Shown piece after piece: positions 14,670 through 20,330 of a DNA stretch of 21,938 nt; within the stretch, counting starts at the first letter, position 1, and each line of letters starts with the position of its first letter. Source of the DNA: Bacillota bacterium. Its GTDB lineage: Bacteria; Bacillota; Clostridia; Oscillospirales; Acutalibacteraceae. The stretch spans positions 1-21,938 of the forward strand of contig JAEZCC010000014.1 of the NCBI GenBank assembly GCA_023412715.1. The letters run 5' to 3'. Both the position numbers and the translations under genes were made by a program. The notes under the pieces are model-generated. The model saw only the letters and a program-made list of their open reading frames with translations. It had not been told where the DNA came from and searched no databases.

Positions 14670-15938
14670 ATGAGAGACGAGACCAAATGTATCCATTCGG
14701 GGTACGAGCCGAAAAATTCCGAGCCCAAAATGCTCCCCATCGTTCAGAGCACGACCTATGTTTTCGATTCCACGCAGGAGGTCGGCGACGTCTTTGACGA
14801 GCCGACCAAGGCGCTGATCTATTCCCGCTTCGCCAACCCGACGGTCATGGCGGTGGAGAAAAAGATCGCCGACCTCGAGGGCGGCATCGGCGCCATGTGC
14901 ACTGCGTCCGGGCAGGCGGCGACGCTGCTTTCGGTGCTGAACCTCTGCAAGGCCGGCGACAGCCTGATCAGCACTTCGCAGATCTACGGCGGGACGCTGA
15001 ACCTTTTTGCCGTGACCCTTAAAAATCTGGGCATCGAGTGCATCTTTGTCGACAGCGACGCCGACGAAGAAACCGTCGACGCCGCCGTCAGGGAAAACAC
15101 CAAGCTCATTTTCGGGGAAACAATCGCGAACCCGGCGCTGAATGTCCTCGATATTGAGAAATTCGCAAGGGTCGCCCACCGCCACGGCATCCCCCTGATT
15201 GTAGACAATACGTTTGCGACGCCGATTCTCTGCAAGCCGTTCGAGTTCGGCGCAGATATCGTCGTGCACTCGACCTCGAAATATATGGACGGCCACGCGG
15301 TGCAGGTCGGCGGCGTCATCGTCGACAGCGGAAAATTCGACTGGGCGAACGGCAAATTCCCGGGCATGACGGAACCGGACGAATCCTACCACGGGATCAC
15401 CTATGTCGGCCGGTACGGCAAAGCCGCCTACATCACCAAGGCTCGGATGCAGCTGATGCGCGACTACGGCGTGTATCCGGCCGCGAACTCGGCGTTCCTG
15501 CTGAACCTGGGCCTTGAGACCCTCGCGGTCAGGATGGAGCGCTACTGCGAGAACGCGCTGCAGGTGGCAAAGTATTTCGAGGCCTCGGACAAAATCGAGA
15601 AAGTGTCTTACCCCGGCCTTGAGAGCGACCGGTACTATCCGCTTGCGAAAAAGTACCTCAAAGGGGCGAGCGGGGTCATTTCTTTCATCATAAAAGGCGG
15701 CAAGAAAAACGCCGTGCAATTTATGGACGGCCTGAAGCTGGCGTCCATTGAGGTGCATGTCGCCGACATCCGTACCTGCGTGCTTCACCCGGCAAGCGCC
15801 ACCCACCGCCAGCTGACGGAAGAGCAGCTTCTGGCGGCGGGCGTCAATCCCGGCCTGATCCGTTTTTCCGTCGGGCTTGAAAACGTCGCGGATATCCTCG
15901 AGGACGTCGAGCAGAGCCTTCGCAACGTGCAGGTCTGA
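14670..15938 (+). CDS. metY: O-acetylhomoserine sulfhydrylase (Cys/Met metabolism PLP enzyme)
   Basis: A 422-residue PLP enzyme of the Cys/Met metabolism family. ATG at 14670 follows GGGAGG by 11 bases. Family features are the YSRFANPT motif near residue 50, the VDNTFATP motif containing the PLP-contacting Asp, the PLP Lys in STSKYMDGH at residue 204, and the HPASATHRQL segment near the C-terminus. The overall length and the long NANGKFPGM-type insert region after the Lys (here FDWANGKFPG) favour O-acetylhomoserine aminocarboxypropyltransferase, which makes homocysteine or methionine from O-acetylhomoserine and sulfide or methanethiol, over methionine gamma-lyase, but the two cannot be fully separated by reading. 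It stands alone with a strong terminator after it. The 78-base gap upstream is too short for an S-box riboswitch. Confidence 0.87.
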   Translation: MRDETKCIHSGYEPKNSEPKMLPIVQSTTYVFDSTQEVGDVFDEPTKALIYSRFANPTVMAVEKKIADLEGGIGAMCTASGQAATLLSVLNLCKAGDSLISTSQIYGGTLNLFAVTLKNLGIECIFVDSDADEETVDAAVRENTKLIFGETIANPALNVLDIEKFARVAHRHGIPLIVDNTFATPILCKPFEFGADIVVHSTSKYMDGHAVQVGGVIVDSGKFDWANGKFPGMTEPDESYHGITYVGRYGKAAYITKARMQLMRDYGVYPAANSAFLLNLGLETLAVRMERYCENALQVAKYFEASDKIEKVSYPGLESDRYYPLAKKYLKGASGVISFIIKGGKKNAVQFMDGLKLASIEVHVADIRTCVLHPASATHRQLTEEQLLAAGVNPGLIRFSVGLENVADILEDVEQSLRNVQV

Positions 15939-15985
15939 AAAAAGCGCGCTCCCGCCTGCGAGCCATGCGGGAAGGGAGCCTTTCG

Positions 15986-16041
15986 GCGGGCGGAATGCCG
16001 CGGGATGAATCGCATCATCCGCGGCGTTCCGTCCGCTTTTT
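15986..16041 (+). terminator. Strong intrinsic terminator after metY
   Basis: GCGG…CGGAA…GCCGCGG…ATGA (15986-16008) pairs with 16015-16036 over about 22 positions with two G-U type pairs and a single bulged G, a six-base loop, and TTTTT at 16037-16041. A smaller hairpin just before it (GCTCCC at 15948-15953 with GGGAGC at 15974-15979) is preceded by an A-run and could end transcription on the minus strand. Confidence 0.85.
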
Positions 16042-16098
16042 GCGTCTGTTTTGCGGCGGGGCCGGGGCGCCCGGCCGCGCAGGCGCGGCAAAATCCAT

Positions 16099-16129
16099 AA
16101 AAAAAGGACCGCCCTGCGGCAGGCGGTCC
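16099..16129 (-). terminator. Minus-strand intrinsic terminator
   Basis: GGACCGCC (16106-16113) pairs with GGCGGTCC (16122-16129). On the minus strand the hairpin is followed by seven T residues (16099-16105). No gene on the minus strand ends directly at it, so it probably stops read-through from the promoter at 16463-16491. Confidence 0.65.
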
Positions 16130-16156
16130 AAAAGAAGAGAAATGGAAGGGGATTGT

Positions 16157-16237
16157 ATGAAAAAGCATAACAAGCTCTTGCAGTCCATTTTCGGCGTGCG
16201 CCGGATTGAAAGCGGAAAACCGCTTCACTGGCAATAG
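16157..16237 (+). CDS. Possible 26-residue small protein
   Basis: Not recognised. A 26-codon frame starts with MKKHNKLLQSIFG, is strongly basic and ends KPLHWQ. The only support is a good RBS (GAAGGGG, about six bases before ATG). No promoter could be found upstream, where there is a strong terminator and a minus-strand terminator hairpin. It may be spurious. Confidence 0.3.
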   Translation: MKKHNKLLQSIFGVRRIESGKPLHWQ

Positions 16238-16315
16238 CATAACGGACGGATATGTCCGCAAGATGACAGAAAAATGAAAGAAAGCTGAAAAATGCAAAGC
16301 GTTTTTAAAAAGAAT

Positions 16316-16348
16316 AAAAAAGCGGCTCCGGCCGATGGCCGGAACCGC
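16316..16348 (-). terminator. Minus-strand terminator of the 19-residue peptide gene
   Basis: GCGG-C-TCCGGCC (16322-16333) pairs with GGCCGGA-A-CCGC (16337-16348) with one mismatch and a short loop. On the minus strand it is followed by TTTTTT (16316-16321). It starts 10 bases after the stop of the peptide gene. Confidence 0.8.
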
Positions 16349-16358
16349 ATCGGCGGAC

Positions 16359-16418
16359 TTATTTGTTGCAGTTTCCCAGATACTGAAGCAGCAACTGAAA
16401 CAGCTCCTGACAAGTCAT
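16359..16418 (-). CDS. Unrecognised 19-residue peptide gene (two Cys)
   Basis: The frame encodes MTCQELFQLLLQYLGNCNK. Support is unusually complete for so short a gene: promoter TTGAAA-N17-TACAAT at 16463-16491, RBS GGGGAGG (16427-16433) eight bases before the ATG, and an intrinsic terminator 10 bases after the stop. The predicted transcript is about 140 bases, so the peptide is apparently its main product. The middle (ELFQLLLQYL) can form an amphipathic or hydrophobic helix, flanked by Cys3 and Cys17. No signal peptide, no AgrD-type lactone core and no adjacent export or modification genes. Function unknown; signal peptide, membrane-active peptide, antitoxin-type or dual-function small RNA are all open. 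Confidence 0.65.
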   Translation of the reverse strand: MTCQELFQLLLQYLGNCNK

Positions 16419-16462
16419 TGCAGTAACCTCCCCGTATGTATTTCCCCGTTTGGGATGATTTG

Positions 16463-16491
16463 ATTGTAACACTTTTGTAACCTGCTTTCAA
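16463..16491 (-). promoter_or_regulatory. Sigma-A promoter of the 19-residue peptide gene
   Basis: Minus strand TTGAAA (16486-16491) and TACAAT (16463-16468), 17-base spacing. GTTACA occurs twice as a direct repeat, 11 bases apart, inside the spacer and overlapping the -10, a possible regulator site. Confidence 0.8.
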
Positions 16492-16500
16492 ATGTAAGTT

Positions 16501-16606
16501 CTGGAAGCCAATTTTCCAGCGGCCGCGGCGCTCCGCCTCAGAAAAGAAAGTCCGCCGGCCCGGGGCGGATGCGGGCGGTTTGCCCGTCGGAAACAGAGAA
16601 ACCGCC
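16501..16606. repeat. Cluster of three inverted repeats between divergent promoters
   Basis: Three successive hairpins can form: CTGGAA/TTCCAG (16501-16519), TCCGCC/GGCGGA (16551-16569) and GGCGGTTT/AAACCGCC (16574-16606). They lie in the gap between the divergent promoters at 16463-16491 and 16643-16671. No coding frame on either strand is convincing here. Confidence 0.45.
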
Positions 16607-16642
16607 GGGCGCCGGATTTTTGATCGGACGGCGGCGGGGCCG

Positions 16643-16671
16643 TTGCATACGGACAGAAATCAGTGTAATAT
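16643..16671 (+). promoter_or_regulatory. Sigma-A promoter of the 56-residue protein gene
   Basis: TTGCAT (16643-16648) and TAATAT (16666-16671), 17-base spacing; the predicted start is about 25 bases before the GTG at 16703. Confidence 0.7.
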
Positions 16672-16702
16672 GTAGAGGAAATCATTGTTGGAGGTAGTAA
16701 CT

Positions 16703-16873
16703 GTGACTATAGAGGACGTGAAAAAAATCGACAAACGAATACGACAAATTCAGGATCCGTTCGGCACAGGCTTTCCAACGCTGCGCAGCATCGGGGAGGA
16801 GTGGTCGAGAGAAAACGGGCTGCCCATCTACGAGCTTGTTCAGCAATACGTAGCGTGGAAGTGGAAAAAATAA
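16703..16873 (+). CDS. Hypothetical 56-residue protein
   Basis: Not recognised. The GTG at 16703 is chosen because GGAGG (16690-16694) is eight bases upstream; TTG codons at 16685 and 16688 would place the RBS inside the gene. The protein is soluble, charged, and predicted mostly helical, with a Lys/Asp/Arg-rich first half (VKKIDKRIRQIQDPFG) and an aromatic end (YVAWKWKK). It has its own promoter and a terminator right after the stop, so it is a monocistronic unit. The segment LRSIGEEWSRENGLPIYELVQQYV looks like a small DNA-binding-like helical pair, but that is only an impression. Confidence 0.75.
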   Translation: MTIEDVKKIDKRIRQIQDPFGTGFPTLRSIGEEWSRENGLPIYELVQQYVAWKWKK

Positions 16874-16877
16874 AGCG

Positions 16878-16913
16878 AAGCCGCCCGGGGGAAAGCCGGA
16901 CGGCTTTTATTTT
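16878..16913 (+). terminator. Intrinsic terminator of the 56-residue protein gene
   Basis: AAGCCG-C-CCGG (16878-16888) pairs with CCGG-A-CGGCTT (16896-16906) with one internal mismatch and a seven-base loop, then TTATTTT. It begins four bases after the stop codon. Confidence 0.85.
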
Positions 16914-16984
16914 GCGGTACGCCCGCCGACTTTGCCGGAGACGGGGCGGCGCTTGCCGGCCTTTTCCATGGCGGGGAAACGCCT

Positions 16985-18100
16985 TTACGGGGTCGGCCCG
17001 CCCGCTTCGGGAAGCGAAGGTTCCGAAAGCTGTTCAAGCTCATGCACAATGCCGGTAAACTCCGGGTTCCCCGCCAGAAACGCGAACCGCGGGTTTTCTT
17101 TCACCATAAGACAGATGCAGCGTTTTAAATAGGCCTTTGACATCCCGGAGGAGTGAATTTCAATTCTGTCGAAGAACGGGCTCGATTTCAGGGCGTCCGC
17201 GGAATCGGGCATCTGTGCGCATGCCGCAAACCCGTGCAGCGCGTCCAGCGTTTTCTGCGCATTTCCCCGCTTTGCATGACATTGGGCAATCATCAGGTAA
17301 TGGTTCAAGTCATGGCCGCAGAGCTTATCCCTGTCAAACATCCGGGAAAGCCGGAGGTTCAGCTCCTCCATCCGCAGGGCGAGGGAATCGTTTTTCTCTT
17401 TCTGCGCGATATTTGCGAGCGTCGCGAGCGCAATGTCGCAGGCGCCCAGATGCGAGGCCAGCAGGTACTGCGCCGCCTGTTTGGACTTTTCGAGATCCCC
17501 CATCGCCAGATAGACGGAAACCTTCATTGCCACAGGGTCCGAAACCGGCTGGTGAATCTGCTCCAGCGTCTGCAGCGCGTCCTCGTAGCGCTCTTTCATC
17601 ATCAACAGGGCGCAGAGGTTCTGCCATGCGGTCTCGCGGATTGTCGTGTCGTCGCTGTCCGACGCTTCCCGCATCAGGGCCGCCGCCCGGTCCGTCAGCC
17701 GGCCGGCGGCTTCTTCCGTTTCGGCGCAGGGTGTGTGCATCATAAAGACGCTGCCGAGCCGCAGCTTCAGAAGAGGGCTGTTGGGGTATTCTTTCAGGTA
17801 TTTTTCTCCCAGCGCCTCCGCGCTTTCGCAGGAGACGTTTTCGAACGCTTCGGCGCATTCTTCGCAGATCTCCATGACCTGCTCTGCCGACAACTGCGGC
17901 TCAAACCCCAGCAGATCGTCGACCGTGCTGCCCAACAGGCGCGCCAGAGGAGAAAGCAGCGTAATATCCGGGTATGCGCCGCCTGTTTCCCATTTCGACA
18001 CCGCAGCGATCGAAACGCCCAGGGCGCCGGCAAGCTGCTCTTGCGTAAAGCCCATCGCTTTCCGCTTGCCTTGAATCTTTTTGCCGATCGATAACGCCAT
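16985..18100 (-). CDS. XRE-family regulator with helical repeat C-terminus
   Basis: A 371-residue protein with a Cro/CI-type helix-turn-helix at about residues 6-60 (GFTQEQLAGALGVSIAAVSKWETG, then YPDITLLSPLARLLGSTVDDLL). The rest, about 300 residues, is alpha-helical with a TPR-like flavour: repeated helix pairs such as ALQTLEQIH and MGDLEKSKQAAQYLLASH. No membrane segment or catalytic motif is seen. ATG follows GAGGAAG by about five bases. Such HTH plus TPR proteins in Firmicutes often sense peptides (RRNPP group), but no propeptide gene is identified. The neighbouring divergent 56-residue and nearby 19-residue genes are the closest small products. Function otherwise unknown. Confidence 0.87.
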   Translation of the reverse strand: MALSIGKKIQGKRKAMGFTQEQLAGALGVSIAAVSKWETGGAYPDITLLSPLARLLGSTVDDLLGFEPQLSAEQVMEICEECAEAFENVSCESAEALGEKYLKEYPNSPLLKLRLGSVFMMHTPCAETEEAAGRLTDRAAALMREASDSDDTTIRETAWQNLCALLMMKERYEDALQTLEQIHQPVSDPVAMKVSVYLAMGDLEKSKQAAQYLLASHLGACDIALATLANIAQKEKNDSLALRMEELNLRLSRMFDRDKLCGHDLNHYLMIAQCHAKRGNAQKTLDALHGFAACAQMPDSADALKSSPFFDRIEIHSSGMSKAYLKRCICLMVKENPRFAFLAGNPEFTGIVHELEQLSEPSLPEAGGPTP

Positions 18101-18142
18101 ATCGCTTCCTCACTTTCCTGAATGAGGGATCTTCTGCATTCC

Positions 18143-18171
18143 AGTATAGCCGCTTCGGCCGGCGGCCGCAA
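18143..18171 (-). promoter_or_regulatory. Promoter of the XRE regulator gene
   Basis: Minus strand TTGCGG (18166-18171) and TATACT (18143-18148) with 17-base spacing, about 45 bases upstream of the ATG at 18100. Confidence 0.6.
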
Positions 18172-18203
18172 TGGAAGCGTATTTGAGTTTCGTCCGCCTG
18201 ATT

Positions 18204-18935
18204 TCAACCGCAGGTTGAATTTCTCGACTTTGCCGGGGCGCGGCAAATCAATGCGGGGGCGGGGTTTCCCTGCGCCCCGAGCAGCGCGAAATGGTGGGCG
18301 TGAAAGCGCAGAACGCCCTCTTTCTGCATCCGCGAAAGCTCCGCCGACATGGCGCTGCGGTCCACGCAGAGGTAATCGGCAAGATCCTGGCGGGTGAAGG
18401 GGACGTCGAACTCGTCGGAGCTGTGTTTCACCGCCTGGTCGGAGAGATAAGAAAGCAGCTTTTCCCGGGTCGTGCGCTTCGAGATATGCTCGATCTTCTG
18501 ATTCAGCAGAAGGTTTTTGGACGCAAGCTCCGCCAGCATGTTTTCGATCAGGCGGGCGTGGAACGGGCAGGCGGCGGAGCAGACGGACGCCACCCGCCGG
18601 ATGTCGACCCACAGCACTTCGCTTTCCGTTACGCTGACCGCCGTGACGGGAATGCGGCTGATATGGGCGCAGGCGAACGCTTCGGCAAAAAGGTTCCCCG
18701 GTCCCGCCTCCGTCAGGATGGTCCGGTTCCCGGCAAAATCTTCCTTTACGATGCGCACCCGGCCCGTCAGAACAATCCCCGCAGAGGATACCGGCTGTCC
18801 CGCCAGCAGCAGGATGTCCTCTTTCCGGTAGGCGCTCGTCCTTGCGTTCAGGCATTTGAGCATCCCCTCGAGGTCTTCCTCCCGGATTCCTGCAAACAGC
18901 GGCGAACGCTTCAGCAGCGGAAAATAATTTTTCAT
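18204..18935 (-). CDS. Crp/Fnr family transcriptional regulator
   Basis: A 243-residue regulator: a cyclic-nucleotide-binding-like beta-barrel domain at about residues 10-125, a long dimerisation helix, and a winged helix at about 155-220 with the recognition segment RQDLADYLCVDRSAMSAELSRM. The start at 18935 has GAGGGAG just upstream. No full Fnr set of four N-terminal cysteines is seen, so it is not a standard oxygen sensor, though several Cys occur (for instance SVCSAACPFH). It continues about 25 residues beyond the usual family end. It is divergent from the ferredoxin-cupin-hcp operon, which makes it a good candidate for an HcpR-like regulator of nitrosative stress genes. That role is inferred from context. 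Confidence 0.9.
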   Translation of the reverse strand: MKNYFPLLKRSPLFAGIREEDLEGMLKCLNARTSAYRKEDILLLAGQPVSSAGIVLTGRVRIVKEDFAGNRTILTEAGPGNLFAEAFACAHISRIPVTAVSVTESEVLWVDIRRVASVCSAACPFHARLIENMLAELASKNLLLNQKIEHISKRTTREKLLSYLSDQAVKHSSDEFDVPFTRQDLADYLCVDRSAMSAELSRMQKEGVLRFHAHHFALLGAQGNPAPALICRAPAKSRNSTCG

Positions 18936-18949
18936 GTTTTCTCCCTCAC

Positions 18950-18963
18950 GTTGTAAATACAAC
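18950..18963. promoter_or_regulatory. Palindrome between the Crp/Fnr gene and the hcp operon
   Basis: GTTGTAAATACAAC has perfect 6-base arms around AA. It lies downstream of the regulator's own start site (autorepression) and centred about 37 bases upstream of the start expected from TATAGT (18981-18986) on the plus strand, close to the place of a class II activator site. The hcp operon promoter has no recognisable -35, which fits activator dependence. Confidence 0.5.
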
Positions 18964-18978
18964 AGACTTGTTGGAAAC

Positions 18979-19007
18979 AGTATAGTACACTTTTCTCAGA
19001 AACACAA
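18979..19007 (-). promoter_or_regulatory. Promoter of the Crp/Fnr gene
   Basis: Minus strand TTGTGT (19002-19007) and TATACT (18979-18984) with 17-base spacing, about 45 bases before the ATG at 18935. Confidence 0.65.
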
Positions 19008-19034
19008 GGGCACAAGCGTTGCGGGAGGGAAAAC

Positions 19035-19736
19035 ATGATCCGGAAAGTGATTAAAATCGATGAAGAAAAATGCAGCGGCTGCGGTCTGTGCGCGGCCGCC
19101 TGCCAGGAAGGCGCCATCGCCATGGTAAACGGCAAGGCCAGACTGGTGCGGGAGGATACCTGCGACGGGTTGGGGAACTGTCTGCCCGTGTGCCCGGAGG
19201 GCGCCATCACCTTTGAGGAGCGGGAAGCCCCGGCTTTTGCCGGGCCGGAGGCCCGGCCCGCGGAAACGGAACGGCAGCCGGTTCCCCACGCCTGCCCGGG
19301 GAGCATGGCGAAGATGCTGAAACGGCGGGCGGTCCCGGCCGCCGGCTTTACGGAGGACGCTCCTGCCGGGAGCGAGCTGATGCAGTGGCCGGTGCAGATC
19401 AAGCTGGCGCCGGTCAACGCCCCTTATTTCGACGGCGCGAACCTGCTGATTGCGGCGGACTGCACCGCCTACGCTTACGCCGGTTTCCACCGCAGGTTCA
19501 TGAAAAACCGCATCACACTCATCGGGTGCCCGAAGCTTGACCAGGGCAGCTATGCCGAAAAGCTTACGGAAATCCTCAGGCGCAACGACATCCGCAGCGT
19601 GAAGGTCGTCCGCATGGAGGTGCCCTGCTGCTGCGGCATCGAGCAGGCGGTCCGGCAGGCGCTTGCGGACAGCGGGAAGCTGATCCCGTGGCAGGTGGTG
19701 GTGCTCTCGACCGACGGCCGAATTCTGGAAGAATAG
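19035..19736 (+). CDS. 4Fe-4S ferredoxin-type protein of the hcp cluster
   Basis: A 233-residue iron-sulfur protein. The ATG follows GGGAGG. The first cluster motif is complete, C-X2-C-X2-C-X3-C at Cys13, 16, 19 and 23. The second reads CDGLGNCLPVCP (Cys43, 49, 53): one of the four usual Cys is replaced by Leu46, a variant known in this family. A CPGS motif near residue 95 and a VPCCCG motif near residue 197 add further Cys, possibly another metal site. About 170 residues after the clusters form a separate domain. It is the first gene of an operon with a cupin, a small ferredoxin and hcp, and probably carries electrons to Hcp; the partner reductase is not in the window. Confidence 0.88.
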   Translation: MIRKVIKIDEEKCSGCGLCAAACQEGAIAMVNGKARLVREDTCDGLGNCLPVCPEGAITFEEREAPAFAGPEARPAETERQPVPHACPGSMAKMLKRRAVPAAGFTEDAPAGSELMQWPVQIKLAPVNAPYFDGANLLIAADCTAYAYAGFHRRFMKNRITLIGCPKLDQGSYAEKLTEILRRNDIRSVKVVRMEVPCCCGIEQAVRQALADSGKLIPWQVVVLSTDGRILEE

Positions 19737-19751
19737 AAAGGAGAAGGTCTT

Positions 19752-20117
19752 ATGTCGAATCCGCTGATGAAAAACATCCCGAGAGAAACCGCTTTTCACC
19801 TGACGGAGCAGGCGCAGGTCCTGCCGGGGCAGGTCGTCAGCAAAACGCTGGCGCAGAACTCCGCCCTGAGCGTCACGCTGTTCGCCTTTGCCAAGGGGGA
19901 AGAAATCGGGACCCACGATTCCGACGGCGACGCGCTGGTCACGGTGCTGGAGGGAACGGGGCGCTTTACCGTGGACGGAACGGAATACACGATGTCTGCG
20001 GGGGAGTCCCTTCTGATGCCGGCGAAAAAGCCGCACGCGGTCTTTGCCCCCGAGGCGTTCAAAATGCTGCTGCTGGTGGTATTCCCGCGGAATGAAGCTG
20101 CAAAGGAGGAAAAGTGA
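19752..20117 (+). CDS. Cupin-domain protein
   Basis: A 121-residue single-domain beta-barrel protein. The cupin pattern is readable: motif 1 KGEEIGTHDSDGDALVTVLEG and motif 2 GESLLMPAKKPHAV. Only part of the usual HxH pair is present in motif 1 (His then Asp-Ser), so metal binding may be altered. It begins after AAAGGAGAAGG and sits 15 bases after the ferredoxin-type gene and one base before the next ferredoxin ATG, so it is within the operon. Cupins of this size are often seen beside hcp in anaerobes; the reaction, if any, is unknown. Confidence 0.88.
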   Translation: MSNPLMKNIPRETAFHLTEQAQVLPGQVVSKTLAQNSALSVTLFAFAKGEEIGTHDSDGDALVTVLEGTGRFTVDGTEYTMSAGESLLMPAKKPHAVFAPEAFKMLLLVVFPRNEAAKEEK

Positions 20118-20118
20118 C

Positions 20119-20310
20119 ATGAAAGCGACGATTGACCGTTCCGGATGCATCGGCTGTGGCTTGTGCGAGCAGACCTGCCCGGAGGTGTTCCGCATGAACG
20201 AGGACGGCAGGGCCGAGGTTTACGCCCAGCCGACGCCGGAGAATTTTGATTCCGCGAAAGAGGCGGAGGAAAACTGCCCGGCATCCGTGATTCGTGTGGA
20301 GAGGGATTAA
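20119..20310 (+). CDS. Small single-cluster ferredoxin
   Basis: A 63-residue ferredoxin with C-X2-C-X2-C-X3-CP at Cys10, 13, 16 and 20 and a final Cys in ENCPAS. A pattern of three or four Cys near the start and CP near the end is typical of single [4Fe-4S] ferredoxins of the D. gigas/Thermotoga type. AGGAGG lies ten bases upstream and the start is one base after the cupin stop. It is the likely electron donor for the hcp product immediately downstream. Confidence 0.92.
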   Translation: MKATIDRSGCIGCGLCEQTCPEVFRMNEDGRAEVYAQPTPENFDSAKEAEENCPASVIRVERD

Positions 20311-20330
20311 TAGAAAAGGAGAAGAAAACC

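Noticed and set aside
14649..16091. A 480-codon minus-strand open frame opposite metY
   Set aside because: Shadow of metY; it also runs through the metY terminator and has no RBS.
16359..16418. 19-residue peptide as an AgrD-type cyclic autoinducer precursor
   Set aside because: No AgrB-type processing gene nearby, and the Cys near the end is not followed by the four to five hydrophobic residues and acidic tail expected.
16225..16491. An 88-codon minus-strand frame covering the small peptide gene
   Set aside because: It is in a different frame, would start at its own promoter's -35 box, runs through the terminator hairpin, and has no RBS.
16501..16620. A structured non-coding RNA in the hairpin-rich gap
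   Set aside because: The three hairpins lie between the two divergent promoters, with no promoter or terminator that would define a transcript covering them.
17153..18094. A 313-codon plus-strand frame opposite the XRE regulator
   Set aside because: The minus-strand frame has a clear helix-turn-helix, RBS and promoter; this one has none.
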